A DNA stretch of 64,000 bases from Cobetia amphilecti. Lineage in GTDB: Bacteria > Pseudomonadota > Gammaproteobacteria > Pseudomonadales > Halomonadaceae. A program made the position numbers and the translations under genes. Numbering within the stretch: the first letter of the stretch is position 1; each line of letters opens with the position of its first letter. The notes under the pieces are model-generated. The model was not told the origin of the DNA and did not search any database. It saw only the letters and a list, made by a program, of their open reading frames with translations. Positions 24,863 through 36,022 of this stretch are shown here, one piece after another. Location: assembly GCF_030010415.1 (NCBI RefSeq), contig NZ_JASCSA010000010.1; one strand, written 5' to 3'.

Positions 24863-26218
24863 TCAGGGCATCAGCCCCGGCAGCCACAGCACCAGCGCCG
24901 GGAACAGCATGCACAGGATCAGTCCCGCCAGCTGCAGGCCGACGAAGGGCAGAATCGAGCGATAGATGGTGCCGATGGACACCTGCCCGGCGGTGATGCC
25001 CTTGAGGTAGAACAGCGCATAGCCGAAGGGTGGCGTCAGGAAACTCGTCTGCAGGTTGATGGCGACCAGAATCGCGAACCACACCAGCAGCCCCTGGCCG
25101 GAAAGCCCGAGCCCGAAGTCCAGCGCCTCGACCACCGGCGCCACCAGCGGCAGCACCACGAAGCTGATCTCGATCCACTCGAGGAAGAAGCCGAGCACGA
25201 AGATCAGCCCCATCAGCAGCAACAGCAGGCCGTAAGGGCCAAGGCCGGTGCCGGTGATGACATCCTCGATGAGGTAGTCACCGCCGAGGCGCTTGAAGAC
25301 CACCGAGAAGCAGGTCGCGCCGATGACGACGAACAGGATCATCGCGCTGGTCCGTGAGGTATCACGCAGCGTGTTGCGCAGGGTGGAGAAGGACAGTCCG
25401 CCCATCACCAGCGCCAGCAGCAGGCTGCCACCCGCGCCGATGGCCGCGGCCTCGGTGGGCGTGGCGATACCGGTCATGATCGACCCCAGCACCGCGACGA
25501 TCAGCACCATCGGACCGAGCAGGTCACGCAGCAGTGCCAGCGGCAGCGGTGTCTTGTCGGTGCCGAGCAGCGACTGGTCCGGCAGCGGTGCCCAGTCCGG
25601 GCGCAGCTTGGCGGTGATCAGCAGATAGGCGACGTAGAGCGCGCCGAGCATCAGCCCCGGAATCAGCGCTGCCTTGAACAGCGCCCCCACCGAGATCTGC
25701 AGGATGGAGCCCATCAGCACCAGCATGATCGAGGGCGGGATCAGGATGCCCAGGGTGCCGGAGGCCGCGATGACCCCGCAGGCCATCTCGGCCTTGTAGC
25801 CCTGCCCCAGCATCACCGGCAGCGCCAGCAGGCCCAGCATGACCACCGAGGCACCGATGATGCCGGTACTGGCGGCCATCACCACGCCCAGCAATGCCAC
25901 CGAGACGGCCAGACCGCCATGCACGCGACCGAACAGCCGCTGCAGTGTCATCAGCAGATTGCGCGCCACGCCGGAGCTTTCCAGCATCAACCCCATGAAC
26001 ACGAACAGCGGAATCGCGATCAGCAGCCAGTTCTCGATCACGCCGCCGAAGATGCGCGAGCCGACGGTGCCGAGAAACGGCAGCGGAATGTCGCCGATGA
26101 AGGCGAACAGGATGCCCAGCCCGCCGAGCAGAAAGGCCACCGGGTAGCCGGAGAAGATACCGATCAGAAGTGCCACCACCATGGTGATGGGCAAGGCGTA
26201 TTCAGCGAGCATTGTCAT
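24863..26218 (-). CDS. dctM: TRAP transporter large permease (DctM)
   Basis: DctM is the 12-segment membrane subunit of tripartite ATP-independent periplasmic transporters, which import organic acids using a sodium gradient. The 451-residue protein contains typical features such as GVVMAASTGIIGASVVMLG, CGVIAASGTLGILIPPSIML, GIATPTEAAAIGAGGSLLLA and LEWIEISFVVLPL. I chose the ATG at 26218 (GGGAG upstream), which overlaps the DctQ gene by 17 bases. It is the third gene of the dctPQM unit in transcription order. Confidence 0.94.
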   Translation of the reverse strand: MTMLAEYALPITMVVALLIGIFSGYPVAFLLGGLGILFAFIGDIPLPFLGTVGSRIFGGVIENWLLIAIPLFVFMGLMLESSGVARNLLMTLQRLFGRVHGGLAVSVALLGVVMAASTGIIGASVVMLGLLALPVMLGQGYKAEMACGVIAASGTLGILIPPSIMLVLMGSILQISVGALFKAALIPGLMLGALYVAYLLITAKLRPDWAPLPDQSLLGTDKTPLPLALLRDLLGPMVLIVAVLGSIMTGIATPTEAAAIGAGGSLLLALVMGGLSFSTLRNTLRDTSRTSAMILFVVIGATCFSVVFKRLGGDYLIEDVITGTGLGPYGLLLLLMGLIFVLGFFLEWIEISFVVLPLVAPVVEALDFGLGLSGQGLLVWFAILVAINLQTSFLTPPFGYALFYLKGITAGQVSIGTIYRSILPFVGLQLAGLILCMLFPALVLWLPGLMP

Positions 26219-26933
26219 GGCTCCCGTCTGCATGATTCTGGGGTGCCGTGGCGTCGGTGGTCGCTTGCGCAGCATTCTGCTGATCCGCAAGGCCGGCCAG
26301 ACTGGCAATCTCGTGGTCTTTCAGGCGCTCAGGGGTGCGCGCCGGGTCGAACAGGCAGGCCAGATTCTCGAAGATCTGCCCCAGCGCACCGAGGGCGAGG
26401 AACACCAGCCCCGTCGGCAGCATCGCCTTGATCAGGTAACGGTCCACCAGACCGCCATAGTTGGACTTCTCGCCGGACATGTAGGACATGGTGACGAAGT
26501 GCTTGGACAGCCAGGCGATCAGCAGGCAGAAGGGAATCAGCATGATGATGTGGCCAAGGATATCGACCACGGCGCGTCCGCGCGGTGAGAGGCGCTGATA
26601 GAACAGGTCGACCCGCACATGCGTATCGCTGTGCAGGGCGTAGGTGCCACCGAAGAGCGTCAGCAGACCGAACAGGTGCCACTGCAACTCGGTGACGGAA
26701 TTGATGGTGATCGCGGTGCCGAACAGCAGCACGTCGGGCGACCCCCAGTTGGCGATTTCATTGATGCCCAGGGCGTTGAGCGTGACGGTGGTGAGCACGG
26801 CCAGGATGATCGCCAGACCCAACCAGCTGGTCAGGCGACCCACCCACAGCCCCAGGCCGACCAGCGGTCGACCCAGGGCGTCACACACCGCCCCGCCCTG
26901 TGCCCGCCAGGGCGCAAGGCGGGGGTCGGTCAT
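26202..26933 (-). CDS. dctQ: TRAP transporter small permease (DctQ)
   Basis: The 243-residue subunit has four hydrophobic segments with the DctQ signature ELQWHLFGLLTLFGGTYALH followed by HVRVDLFYQRLSPRGRA. It pairs with DctM in the membrane. The C-terminal tail (residues about 200-243) is Ala/Asp/His-rich and probably cytoplasmic. Its ATG overlaps the stop of the binding-protein gene by 4 bases (ATGA), which indicates translational coupling. Confidence 0.93.
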   Translation of the reverse strand: MTDPRLAPWRAQGGAVCDALGRPLVGLGLWVGRLTSWLGLAIILAVLTTVTLNALGINEIANWGSPDVLLFGTAITINSVTELQWHLFGLLTLFGGTYALHSDTHVRVDLFYQRLSPRGRAVVDILGHIIMLIPFCLLIAWLSKHFVTMSYMSGEKSNYGGLVDRYLIKAMLPTGLVFLALGALGQIFENLACLFDPARTPERLKDHEIASLAGLADQQNAAQATTDATAPQNHADGSHDNAR

Positions 26934-28066
26934 TGGGCGCTACCCTCGTCAGCGTTGTCTGCCTGCTTCATGGCCATCGGCTGCGGCATGGCCTGCAGCT
27001 CGTACCATTCGTCGATCAGTGCGGCGTGCTTCATCAGCGAATCGTAGGCCTTGGCGAAGTCAGGATTGGTCTGCTTCTCTTCGGCCAGCACTTCACCCCA
27101 GGCTTCCTGCAGCGCGGTCATTACCGGCTCCGGGAAGCGCTTGACCTCGACACCCTTCTCCTCGAGCTCGTGGATCGCACGCACCTGAGCCGGCGGTGCT
27201 TCGGCCATCGCCCACTGCAGGGTCGCGCGGCAGGCAGTCTGGAACTGCGCCTTGCGCTCATCGCTGTAGCTGTCCCATACCTGCTGGTTGATCAGCAGCG
27301 AGAACCAGCTGGCGCTCTGGTGCCAACCCGGGAAGTAGTAGTACTTGGCGACTTCATTGAAGCCCATCGCCTGATCGACCTGCGGCACCGAGAACTCGGT
27401 GGCATCGACACGGCCACGCTCCAGCGCAAGATAGATCTCGCTGCCCGGCACCAGCTGGGTCGAGGCGCCCAGCTTGTTGAGCACCTTGGCGCCAAGGCCC
27501 GAGATGCGCATCGACAGGCCCTTGAAGTCCTCCGGCGAGTTGATTTCCTTGTTGTACCAGCCGCCGGTTTCCTGCGGCGAGATGAAGCACGGCAGCACCT
27601 TCACGCCGTAGGGGTCGTAGGCGGCCTGCACAAGCTCGGTACCCTCACCGGCCCACATCCACGACATGAAGGCTTCCGGGCTCGGGCCGAACGGTAGTGC
27701 GCCGTAGAGGTTGGTGATCGGCACCGTGCCGGCCCAGTAGCCCATCCAGTCCCAACCGGCCTGGATGGCACCGGAAGACACGGAGTTGAAGACTTCGAAG
27801 GCCGGTACCAGATCGCCCGGCTCGTGCACGCGCAGGCCGACTTCGCCGCCGGTCGCGCTCTTGAGTTCCTCTGACAGGCGCACGGCACCGGCACCGAGGA
27901 AGTTCTTGGTCGAGAAGGTACTGGCGACGTCGAGCTGTTTCGGCCCTTCCGCCTGGGCTGGCGCGGCGGCCATCAAGGTGGTGGTGGCCACGGCCGCCGC
28001 AATGGCAGCTCCGAGGCGCAGGCGGCGGGTCGGCGTCGATTGATACGGCGTGGCGTGTTGCGACAT
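26930..28066 (-). CDS. dctP: TRAP transporter substrate-binding protein (DctP, TakP-like)
   Basis: The 378-residue precursor has a signal peptide (AAIAAAVATTTLMAAAPAQA). The mature protein is a DctP-family periplasmic receptor. GWYNKEINSPEDFKGLSMRI, GLGAKVLNKLGAST, GSEIYLALERGRVDATEF and KYYYFPGWHQSASW resemble the TakP-like subgroup that binds 2-oxo or other monocarboxylic acids through an Arg (SMRISGLG) and nearby polar residues. AGGGAG precedes the ATG at 28066. It is the first gene of the operon; a sigma-54-type control region lies upstream. Confidence 0.92.
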   Translation of the reverse strand: MSQHATPYQSTPTRRLRLGAAIAAAVATTTLMAAAPAQAEGPKQLDVASTFSTKNFLGAGAVRLSEELKSATGGEVGLRVHEPGDLVPAFEVFNSVSSGAIQAGWDWMGYWAGTVPITNLYGALPFGPSPEAFMSWMWAGEGTELVQAAYDPYGVKVLPCFISPQETGGWYNKEINSPEDFKGLSMRISGLGAKVLNKLGASTQLVPGSEIYLALERGRVDATEFSVPQVDQAMGFNEVAKYYYFPGWHQSASWFSLLINQQVWDSYSDERKAQFQTACRATLQWAMAEAPPAQVRAIHELEEKGVEVKRFPEPVMTALQEAWGEVLAEEKQTNPDFAKAYDSLMKHAALIDEWYELQAMPQPMAMKQADNADEGSAQ

Positions 28067-28287
28067 GGTGCGGCTCCCTGATTTGTTGTTGTGCTCGCTG
28101 GTCGTACGGCTTGTGGCTTGCTGGACATAAGCCACGTTGCAAGATGACGCTTACGTCAACTTACCCGATGACAACGCAAGCGGCTGACCACGCCATAACA
28201 ACGTCAATGATTTCAGAGAGCTACGAGGGGAAGGCCCGCGCGAGCCGACTCACCGCGCCCCGCGCGGCAGTATCGGCTTACGACAGC

Positions 28288-28303
28288 GTCCGGAAAGCCG
28301 GAC
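28288..28303. promoter_or_regulatory. Enhancer dyad, copy 1
   Basis: GTCCGGAAAGCCGGAC has perfect 6-bp arms and lies about 220 bases upstream of dctP. The same dyad recurs at 30173 upstream of the regulator gene, so it is probably the binding site of that sigma-54 activator. Confidence 0.65.
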
Positions 28304-28434
28304 ACTCAGGCCGCCGAGGCTGCGACCAAGGTCGCGCGCTGACCTGAATTCTGTCTACGACTCCAGTCGAATATGCCGATAGAGGAATGCAGACCCCATG
28401 CGGGTATGCACACCGTGGGCTGGCGAGAAACGCA

Positions 28435-28479
28435 AAGCGTCCGGAATTCCGGTCACTGACCGAGATTCCGGACGCTTTG
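28435..28479. terminator. Terminator of the sigma-54 activator gene, containing dyad copy 2
   Basis: AAAGCGTCCGGAAT pairs with ATTCCGGACGCTTT, and the inner CGGTCA pairs with TGACCG. The hairpin lies 40 bases after the regulator stop codon at 28518. Positions 28440-28455 (GTCCGG-AATT-CCGGTC) also match the enhancer dyad in 11 of 12 arm positions, so the hairpin may double as a binding site. Confidence 0.7.
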
Positions 28480-28517
28480 GCCACTCGTTGGTGGCGGGAA
28501 GATGAAATGCCGGTCAA

Positions 28518-30068
<1,551 letters not shown>

Positions 30069-30440
30069 CACCGCTCTCCCTTGGCGTGTCCGGTCATCGT
30101 GGGCAGCCGTATCCCTCTGCCACCACACCCGCCGGATCTGATTGTTATGGGCCGCGTCATCACGCAGCCAGCGTCCGGAAAACCGGACACCCCCCACAGC
30201 ATCGGCCTACCGCCGCCAAGGATCAACGTAGCCAGTGGTCGTAGAACTTCTCGAGACAAGTACGCTCTGCAAATTGTTTCCCGCCTTATGAGAGGGTGTA
30301 GGGATCTAGTGATAAACTATTAATGTGATTTAGAAAATTATGTATTATGATTATAGAATAATAAAAAACCAAAAAACCTCCTTAAATTAAACAACATGCC
30401 AGACATACATATAAAAGCCATGCATAAGCCGAGGATCATC
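30069..30440. other. Intergenic region, GC-rich to AT-rich transition
   Basis: The first 200 bases are normal composition and include the enhancer dyad at 30173. From about 30290 the sequence turns abruptly AT-rich and stays so to about 31250. No gene is seen in the region apart from the AbiV-like start at 30441. Confidence 0.6.
30173..30188. promoter_or_regulatory. Enhancer dyad, copy 3, before the regulator gene
   Basis: GTCCGGAAAACCGGAC has perfect 6-bp arms, 105 bases upstream of the activator start at 30068. It differs from copy 1 by one loop base. The location suggests autoregulation. Confidence 0.65.
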
Positions 30441-31106
30441 ATGGGCAAAAAATTACAACAATATAAGAACAATTTAAACAACTTGCAAATTGCTAATGGA
30501 ATGAACGCAGCATCAGAAAATGCCCTAAGACTAATAGAAGACGCCAACATACTCTTTGATCAACAGCGATATCCTTCGGCTCTTTCTCTCTCAATACTAT
30601 CAATAGAAGAATCGGGGAAAGTTTCTATATTGAGAGAAATGGCTATAGCGCGAAATGGGAAAGAACTAAAAACTGCATGGCAAGCTTATCGCTCACATAC
30701 CAAGAAAAATGTCGCATGGATATTTTTAGATTTAATCAAGAATGGAGCCAATAAACTAGAAGACTTTAGAGACATGTTTAAACCTAATAGCGAACACCCC
30801 TATGTTCTTGATAATCTAAAGCAAATTGGATTCTATACGGACTGCCTTGGGCAATCAAATTGGTCTATTCCAACAAATATAATTGACAGAGATATTACAA
30901 GAAGTATTTTAAATGTGGCTGAATGTCTGACAACAGAGACTAACCATACAGAAAGAGAAGTTGAGCTATGGGCTTCATATTTAGGGCCAGTTAAATATGA
31001 AAGCTTACAGCATCAAAAAGCCGCATTACATGACTGGTTCATAGCAATGAAAAAAGAAGGGTTAATTAAAGAGGAAAAAGTCTCCTTTGATGATTTCCTT
31101 AAATAA
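30441..31106 (+). CDS. AbiV-like abortive infection protein (HEPN family)
   Basis: The 221-residue protein matches the AbiV pattern of phage-defence proteins: ASENALRLIEDANILFDQQ followed by RYPSALSLSILSIEESGKV near residues 25-62, then an all-helical remainder. AbiV in Lactococcus blocks phage late protein synthesis; HEPN-domain members are often RNases. Codon use and AT content differ sharply from every neighbour, which points to horizontal transfer. GAGG lies 7-10 nt before the ATG at 30441; upstream in-frame ATGs at 30396 and 30420 are less well placed. No integrase, partner gene or flanking repeat is visible, so it is a single-gene islet between a regulator and polA. Confidence 0.75.
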   Translation: MGKKLQQYKNNLNNLQIANGMNAASENALRLIEDANILFDQQRYPSALSLSILSIEESGKVSILREMAIARNGKELKTAWQAYRSHTKKNVAWIFLDLIKNGANKLEDFRDMFKPNSEHPYVLDNLKQIGFYTDCLGQSNWSIPTNIIDRDITRSILNVAECLTTETNHTEREVELWASYLGPVKYESLQHQKAALHDWFIAMKKEGLIKEEKVSFDDFLK

Positions 31107-31158
31107 CCCCCACAATACTTATCTAAAAACCATTACCCAAAAAATCCTGACAATCAGT

Positions 31159-31194
31159 ACCACACCCCATTGAAGTAACTTTACGGGGTGTGGT
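31159..31194. terminator. Hairpin at the right end of the AT-rich islet
   Basis: ACCACACCCC pairs with GGGGTGTGGT across a 16-base loop. It lies between the convergent AbiV-like and polA genes and may terminate either. Confidence 0.5.
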
Positions 31195-31250
31195 GGACAG
31201 ACCAAAATCGACTCTAAAAAAGACTAGAAAAAACAAACTATCTAAAAAAG

Positions 31251-34139
31251 TTAATGCGCTTCTTCCCAGTTGTCGCCTTGCTCGACTTCGACGAGCAGCG
31301 GGACGTCGAGGGAGGCGGCGTTCTGCATGCGCTGCGCGACGTCTTTCATGAAGTCTTCGACCTGCGCTTCGGCGACTTCGAAGACGAGTTCATCGTGTAC
31401 CTGCATGACCATCATGGCGTCGTATCTGTCGGCACCGTCGCTGCCCGCCAGCCAGGCGTCCACGTCGATCATGGCGCGCTTGATGATGTCGGCGGCGCTG
31501 CCTTGCATCGGGGCGTTGATGGCGGTGCGCTCGGCGGCGCTGCGACGCGCGTGATTGCGTGAGCCGATTTCCGGCAGGTAGAGACGACGGCCGAAGATGG
31601 TCTCGACATAGCCCTGCTCGGCGGCGAGCTGACGCGTGTCTTCCATGTAGGTGGCGACGCCCGGATAACGCTCGAAGTAGCGCTCGATGTAGGTCTTGGC
31701 CTGGCCGGGTTCGATATCCAGCTGACGCGAGAGGCCCCAGGCGGACATGCCGTAGATCAGCCCGAAGTTGATGGCCTTGGCGCTGCGACGCTGGTCACTG
31801 CTGACACGCGATTCCTCGGTGCCGAAGACTTCAGCGGCGGTAGCGGCGTGCACGTCGCGGTTGTCGGCGAAGGCCGAGAGCAGGCCCTTGTCACCGGAGA
31901 GGTGCGCCATGATGCGCAGCTCGATCTGCGAGTAATCCGCCGCCACGATGCGATAGCCGGGGCGCGCGATGAAGGCCTGACGAATACGACGGCCCTCGTC
32001 GCTGCGCACCGGGATGTTCTGCAGGTTCGGATCAGACGACGACAGACGCCCCGTGGCGGTGACGGCCTGATGGTAGCTGGTGTGCAGGCGACGCGTGGTC
32101 GGGTTGACCAGCTGCGGCAGCTTGTCGGTGTAGGTGCTCTTGAGCTTGGTCATGCCGCGATGACGCATGATCAACTTGGGCAGCGGGTAGTCCAGCGCCA
32201 GCTCCTCCAGCACCGCTTCGGCGGTGGACGGCGCGCCCTTGGGCGTCTTCTTCTTGACCGGCAGCTTCTGCTCCTCGAAGAGGATCTCGCCCAGCTGCTT
32301 GGGGGAAGAGAGGTTGAACTCGCGGCCCGCAAGCTCAAAGGCCTGCTTCTCGATGTCGTGGATCTGCTCGGTCAGCTCGCGGGTCTGGACGTGCAGGCGT
32401 TCGGGGTCGATCGCGACGCCGTTACGCTCGATGCGCGCCAGCACCGGAATCAGCGGATATTCGAACTGACGCAGCACTTCATCCAGACGTCCCAGTTTCT
32501 CGATGCGCGGCATCAGCAGCGCGGCGAGGCGCAGGGTGATGTCGACATCCTCGCAGGCATACGGCATCGCCTCTTCCAGCGCGATCTGATCAAACGTCAG
32601 CTGCTTGGCGCCCTTGCCGGCGATGTCGGTGAAGCTGATGGTGCTCTCGCCCAGATACTTGAGCGCCAGCGAGTCCATGTCGTGACGGGTCGCGGTGGAA
32701 TTGAGCACGTAGGACATCAGCATGGTGTCGGCCAGCGGGCCGGCCACCGCGATGTCGTAGCGCGCCAGCACCTCGATGTCGTACTTGAGGTTCTGGCCGA
32801 TCTTGGTGATGGCGGTATCGGCCAGAATCGGCGTCAGCGCTTCCAGCACGGCCTGGCGCTCCAGCTGCGCGGGGGCATCCAGATAGCTGTGGGCGACGGG
32901 AATGTAGACGGCCTCGCCGACTTCCAGCGCCATGCCGATACCGACGATCTCGGCTTCCATGTAGTTGAGGCTGGTGGTCTCGAGATCGAAGCACAGCGAG
33001 GTGGCGTTGCGCACGCGCTCGAGCCACGCATCCAGCTCGGCCTGCTCGGTGATGGCGCGGTAGTTGCGCTCCTCACGCGGCGGCAGCGCATCGGGCATCT
33101 CGTCGCCCTCTTCCGCCGCTTCCAGATCAGGGGTTGGCGCAGCGGCGGTCTTGCCCTTGCCTGAGGCCTTGTCAGCGACCGGTGCGATGCTGTCACCGAA
33201 CAGGTCACTGCCGGCGACTCCGCTGTCCTTCTCGTCGGCATGCGGGGTGGCCGCCATGTCGCCGCCTTCCAGCAGCTCCTTCAGCCAGGCGCGGAATTCC
33301 ATCTCCTTGTAGAGCTCGACCAGCGCGGCGGTGTCCGGCGCGGCGATCGCGAGGTCATCCAGGCCATATTCCAGCTCGCAGTCCAGCTTGATGGTGGCGA
33401 GGCGATAGGAGAGGTAGGCATCTTCGCGATGCGCTTCCATCTTCTTGGCCAGGGTCTTGGCGCCACGGAAGCTGAGCGTCTTGATGCGATCGAGATCGCC
33501 GTAGATGGTGTCGAGGCCGCCTTCCATGCCCTGCAGCAGGCCCAGCGCGGTCTTCTCGCCCACGCCCGGCACGCCGGGAATGTTGTCGACCTTGTCGCCC
33601 ATCAGCGCGAGGAAGTCGATGATCAGGTTCGGCGGAATGCCGAACTTCTCGGTGACGCCGTCCACGTCCAGCGTCTCGTTCTTCATGGTGTTGACCAGGG
33701 TGATGTGCTCGTTCACCAGCTGGGCCATGTCCTTGTCGCCGGTGGAGATGACGGCGTCACGCCCGGCTTCGGTCGCCATGCGCGCCAGGGTGCCGATGAC
33801 GTCATCGGCCTCGACGCCTTCCACGCACAGCAGGGGCAGGCCAAGGGCACGCACGCAGGCATGCAGCGGCTCGACCTGCAGGCGCAGGTCATCCGGCATC
33901 GGCGGGCGCTGGGCCTTGTACTCGGGGTACATGTCGTCGCGGAAGGTCTTGCCCTTGGCATCGAAGACCACCGCCATGGGGCTGTCCGGGTACTGGCGGA
34001 TCAGGCTCTTGAGCATGTTGATCACGCCCTTCACCGCGCCGGTGGGCAGGCCCTTGGAGGTGGTCAGCGGCGGCAGAGCATGAAAGGCACGATAGAGATA
34101 GGAAGATCCATCGACGAGAACGATCGGCGTGGCGGCCAT
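31251..34139 (-). CDS. polA: DNA polymerase I
   Basis: PolA fills gaps and removes RNA primers in replication and repair. The 962-residue protein has an N-terminal 5' nuclease domain (VLVDGSSYLYRAFHALPPL, DDVIGTLARMA), a 3'-5' exonuclease domain that keeps the acidic pair (CFDLETTSLNYMEAE) and so should proofread, and the family A polymerase domain: motif A VAADYSQIELRIMAHLSG, motif B RRSAKAINFGLIYGMS, motif C MVMQVHDELVFEV. It is somewhat longer than the usual 910-930 residues because of an acidic, Ala-rich linker around residues 290-360. The start at 34139 (MAATPIVLVDG) matches the family; ATG at 34151 is possible. The order polA, DUF2782, thrB is conserved in Pseudomonas. Confidence 0.96.
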   Translation of the reverse strand: MAATPIVLVDGSSYLYRAFHALPPLTTSKGLPTGAVKGVINMLKSLIRQYPDSPMAVVFDAKGKTFRDDMYPEYKAQRPPMPDDLRLQVEPLHACVRALGLPLLCVEGVEADDVIGTLARMATEAGRDAVISTGDKDMAQLVNEHITLVNTMKNETLDVDGVTEKFGIPPNLIIDFLALMGDKVDNIPGVPGVGEKTALGLLQGMEGGLDTIYGDLDRIKTLSFRGAKTLAKKMEAHREDAYLSYRLATIKLDCELEYGLDDLAIAAPDTAALVELYKEMEFRAWLKELLEGGDMAATPHADEKDSGVAGSDLFGDSIAPVADKASGKGKTAAAPTPDLEAAEEGDEMPDALPPREERNYRAITEQAELDAWLERVRNATSLCFDLETTSLNYMEAEIVGIGMALEVGEAVYIPVAHSYLDAPAQLERQAVLEALTPILADTAITKIGQNLKYDIEVLARYDIAVAGPLADTMLMSYVLNSTATRHDMDSLALKYLGESTISFTDIAGKGAKQLTFDQIALEEAMPYACEDVDITLRLAALLMPRIEKLGRLDEVLRQFEYPLIPVLARIERNGVAIDPERLHVQTRELTEQIHDIEKQAFELAGREFNLSSPKQLGEILFEEQKLPVKKKTPKGAPSTAEAVLEELALDYPLPKLIMRHRGMTKLKSTYTDKLPQLVNPTTRRLHTSYHQAVTATGRLSSSDPNLQNIPVRSDEGRRIRQAFIARPGYRIVAADYSQIELRIMAHLSGDKGLLSAFADNRDVHAATAAEVFGTEESRVSSDQRRSAKAINFGLIYGMSAWGLSRQLDIEPGQAKTYIERYFERYPGVATYMEDTRQLAAEQGYVETIFGRRLYLPEIGSRNHARRSAAERTAINAPMQGSAADIIKRAMIDVDAWLAGSDGADRYDAMMVMQVHDELVFEVAEAQVEDFMKDVAQRMQNAASLDVPLLVEVEQGDNWEEAH

Positions 34140-34496
34140 GAGCAGTCGCATCCGTAGGCTGAAGGGTGAGCTTGGGGCAAGCAGAGTCGGGGCCGAAAAC
34201 CTCTCGGCAGCTATGGCTGTCATGATACGCAAGGGCTGCGGCGAGGCACAGTCGCCACCCTCGGCACGTGTGTCTTCTGCGCCCGGCATTGATGGCGGGA
34301 AGTCGTGCACACTGCCGGCAAGGGACGTAAACTGCGCCCATCAGGCAAGGTTTCAGGCCAGCGCCGATTCGCTTGTCTTCTGCACGGGTACGTACCGGGT
34401 GCTTGCTCTCAGGCACCCTGCCTGCAGGCCCCTTGCTCACAGAACTTTTGCACGCGGAACCTGATACAGGCTGCGCTTGTGTAAAGGAGGATTGTC

Positions 34497-34826
34497 ATGC
34501 GCTCGACTGCTTCCATTGCTCCGCATTCCCTGCTGCGCCTGCCCACGCTGCTGGCCACCGGGCTGCTGCTGGCCGTCACCGCCCTGAGTGCGCCGCTGGC
34601 CGTCGCCGAGAGCGAGGCCCCCAAGCCGCAGATCACCAGCCGTCAGCAGGATGACCGCCAGCTGCGCGAATACCGCGTCAATGGCCATCTGTATGCCATC
34701 GAGATCATCCCCAAGGGCGGCGCGCCCTTCTTCCTGCTCGACAGTGACGGCAACGGCAACTTCATCAAGTCCAGCGTCACCAGTGCCAGCCAGCTCAAGG
34801 TACCCGGCTGGGCACTGAAAAAGTGA
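34497..34826 (+). CDS. DUF2782 family exported protein
   Basis: This 109-residue protein has a signal peptide (LLATGLLLAVTALSAPLAVA) and the short DUF2782 domain: EYRVNGHLYAIEIIPKGGAP followed by FFLLDSDGNGNF and a final VPGWALKK. Function is unknown. Its place, divergent from polA and just upstream of thrB, is conserved in pseudomonads, but no functional link is known. AAAGGAGG precedes the ATG at 34497. Confidence 0.85.
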   Translation: MRSTASIAPHSLLRLPTLLATGLLLAVTALSAPLAVAESEAPKPQITSRQQDDRQLREYRVNGHLYAIEIIPKGGAPFFLLDSDGNGNFIKSSVTSASQLKVPGWALKK

Positions 34827-35021
34827 TAAGCTCGGCATCTGGTTCACGCGACAGCTGAGCCAGCAGCGACAGGCGTCACGCCCGCGGCACACCTCTTGCC
34901 CCCGGGCGTGGCGGCATCCTTCCTGCATACCTACAACAACTCCTGTCAGCGCATTGCCGCCGTTTCGCTCCGGCGGCGCGCCACTGGCGGGGCGGACACA
35001 TTTCGGCGAGAAGAGTCACCC

Positions 35022-35984
35022 ATGGCAGTCTTTACCCCCCTGAGCGACGCTCAGGTCGCAGAATTTCTGGCAGAGTACGACGCAGGCACGCTGACATCGC
35101 TTGAGGATGTCGCGCACGGCACCGAGAACTCGACCTTCTTCGTCACCACCGATCGCCGCGAGATGGTGCTGACCCTGTTCGAGCAGGGCGAGCATGCGGA
35201 ACTGCCCTTCTTCGTCGAGCTGCTCGACTTCCTCGCCAGCCACAAGCTGCCGGTGCCGGGCCCGCTGCACGACCGCGACGGCCAGGCGCTCAAGGTGCTG
35301 GCAGGCAAGCCGGCGCTGCTGTTCCCGCGTATGCCGGGCAACTGGCCGGTCTCGCCCAACGTGGCCCAGTGCCGCGAGATCGGCGCGGCGCTGGGGCGCA
35401 TGCATGCCGTCTCGCAGCATTTCACCGGCCACCGTCCCAACACCCGTGACCTGCACTGGATCAAGCCGATGCACCACAAGGTGCTGGCGTATCTGAGCCC
35501 GGAAGACCAGGCGCTGATGGCCGACGAGATCGATGTCTGCGAAGACGTCTTCAGCGGTGTCGAGCTGCCGCAGGGCGCGCTGCATGGCGACCTGTTCCGC
35601 GACAACACCCTGTTCGACGGCGACCGCCTCGGCGGCATCATCGACTTCTACAACGGCTGCACCGGCGACCTGATCTTCGATCTGTCGATTCTGGTCAATG
35701 ACTGGTGCTCCAATGACGATGGCCGCCTGGACCAGGCGCGTTACGACGCCCTGCTCAGCGCCTATCTCGCCGAGCGCCCGATGAACACCGACGAACGCCG
35801 CCTGTGGCCGAGCATGCTGCGCATGACCGCGCTGCGCTATTGGCTGTCACGCCTGCTGGTGGTCTACGTGGACCCGCCCGCCCACAGCCTGACGCCAAAG
35901 GACCCGGCACAGTACCGCCAGCTGCTGGGTCGGCGCATCGAGGAAGGCGCTCTGCCGCTGCCCGAGGCCACGCAACCGGCCTGA
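35022..35984 (+). CDS. thrB: Homoserine kinase (ThrB, aminoglycoside phosphotransferase fold)
   Basis: ThrB phosphorylates homoserine to O-phosphohomoserine in threonine synthesis. This 320-residue enzyme is of the APH-fold type found in pseudomonads, not the GHMP type of E. coli. Motifs are the N-terminal HGTENSTFFV, the catalytic loop ALHGDLFRDNTLFDG and the metal-binding GIIDFYNGCTGDLIFDLS. The ATG at 35022 (MAVFTPLSDAQ) matches the family start; the frame is open upstream without similarity. Two hairpins follow the gene. Confidence 0.94.
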   Translation: MAVFTPLSDAQVAEFLAEYDAGTLTSLEDVAHGTENSTFFVTTDRREMVLTLFEQGEHAELPFFVELLDFLASHKLPVPGPLHDRDGQALKVLAGKPALLFPRMPGNWPVSPNVAQCREIGAALGRMHAVSQHFTGHRPNTRDLHWIKPMHHKVLAYLSPEDQALMADEIDVCEDVFSGVELPQGALHGDLFRDNTLFDGDRLGGIIDFYNGCTGDLIFDLSILVNDWCSNDDGRLDQARYDALLSAYLAERPMNTDERRLWPSMLRMTALRYWLSRLLVVYVDPPAHSLTPKDPAQYRQLLGRRIEEGALPLPEATQPA

Positions 35985-36022
35985 TCGGCACCTTCCATGC
36001 TGTCCGAGTCGTCAAAGCAATT

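Larger units (their letters stand above)
28067..28517. promoter_or_regulatory. TRAP operon control region
   Basis: This 451-base region has no gene. It carries two GG-N10-GC candidates on the minus strand (TGGCTTATGTCCAGCA at 28119-28134, TGGTCAGCCGCTTGC at 28176-28190), two copies of a GTCCGG-N4-CCGGAC dyad (28288, 28440) and a terminator hairpin (28435-28479). Neither promoter candidate is a close match, so the exact start is open. Confidence 0.5.

Noticed and set aside
31848..33164. 438-codon open frame on the plus strand inside polA
   Set aside because: It is the mirror of a GC-rich coding sequence; polA on the opposite strand has all catalytic motifs. No ribosome site or family features.
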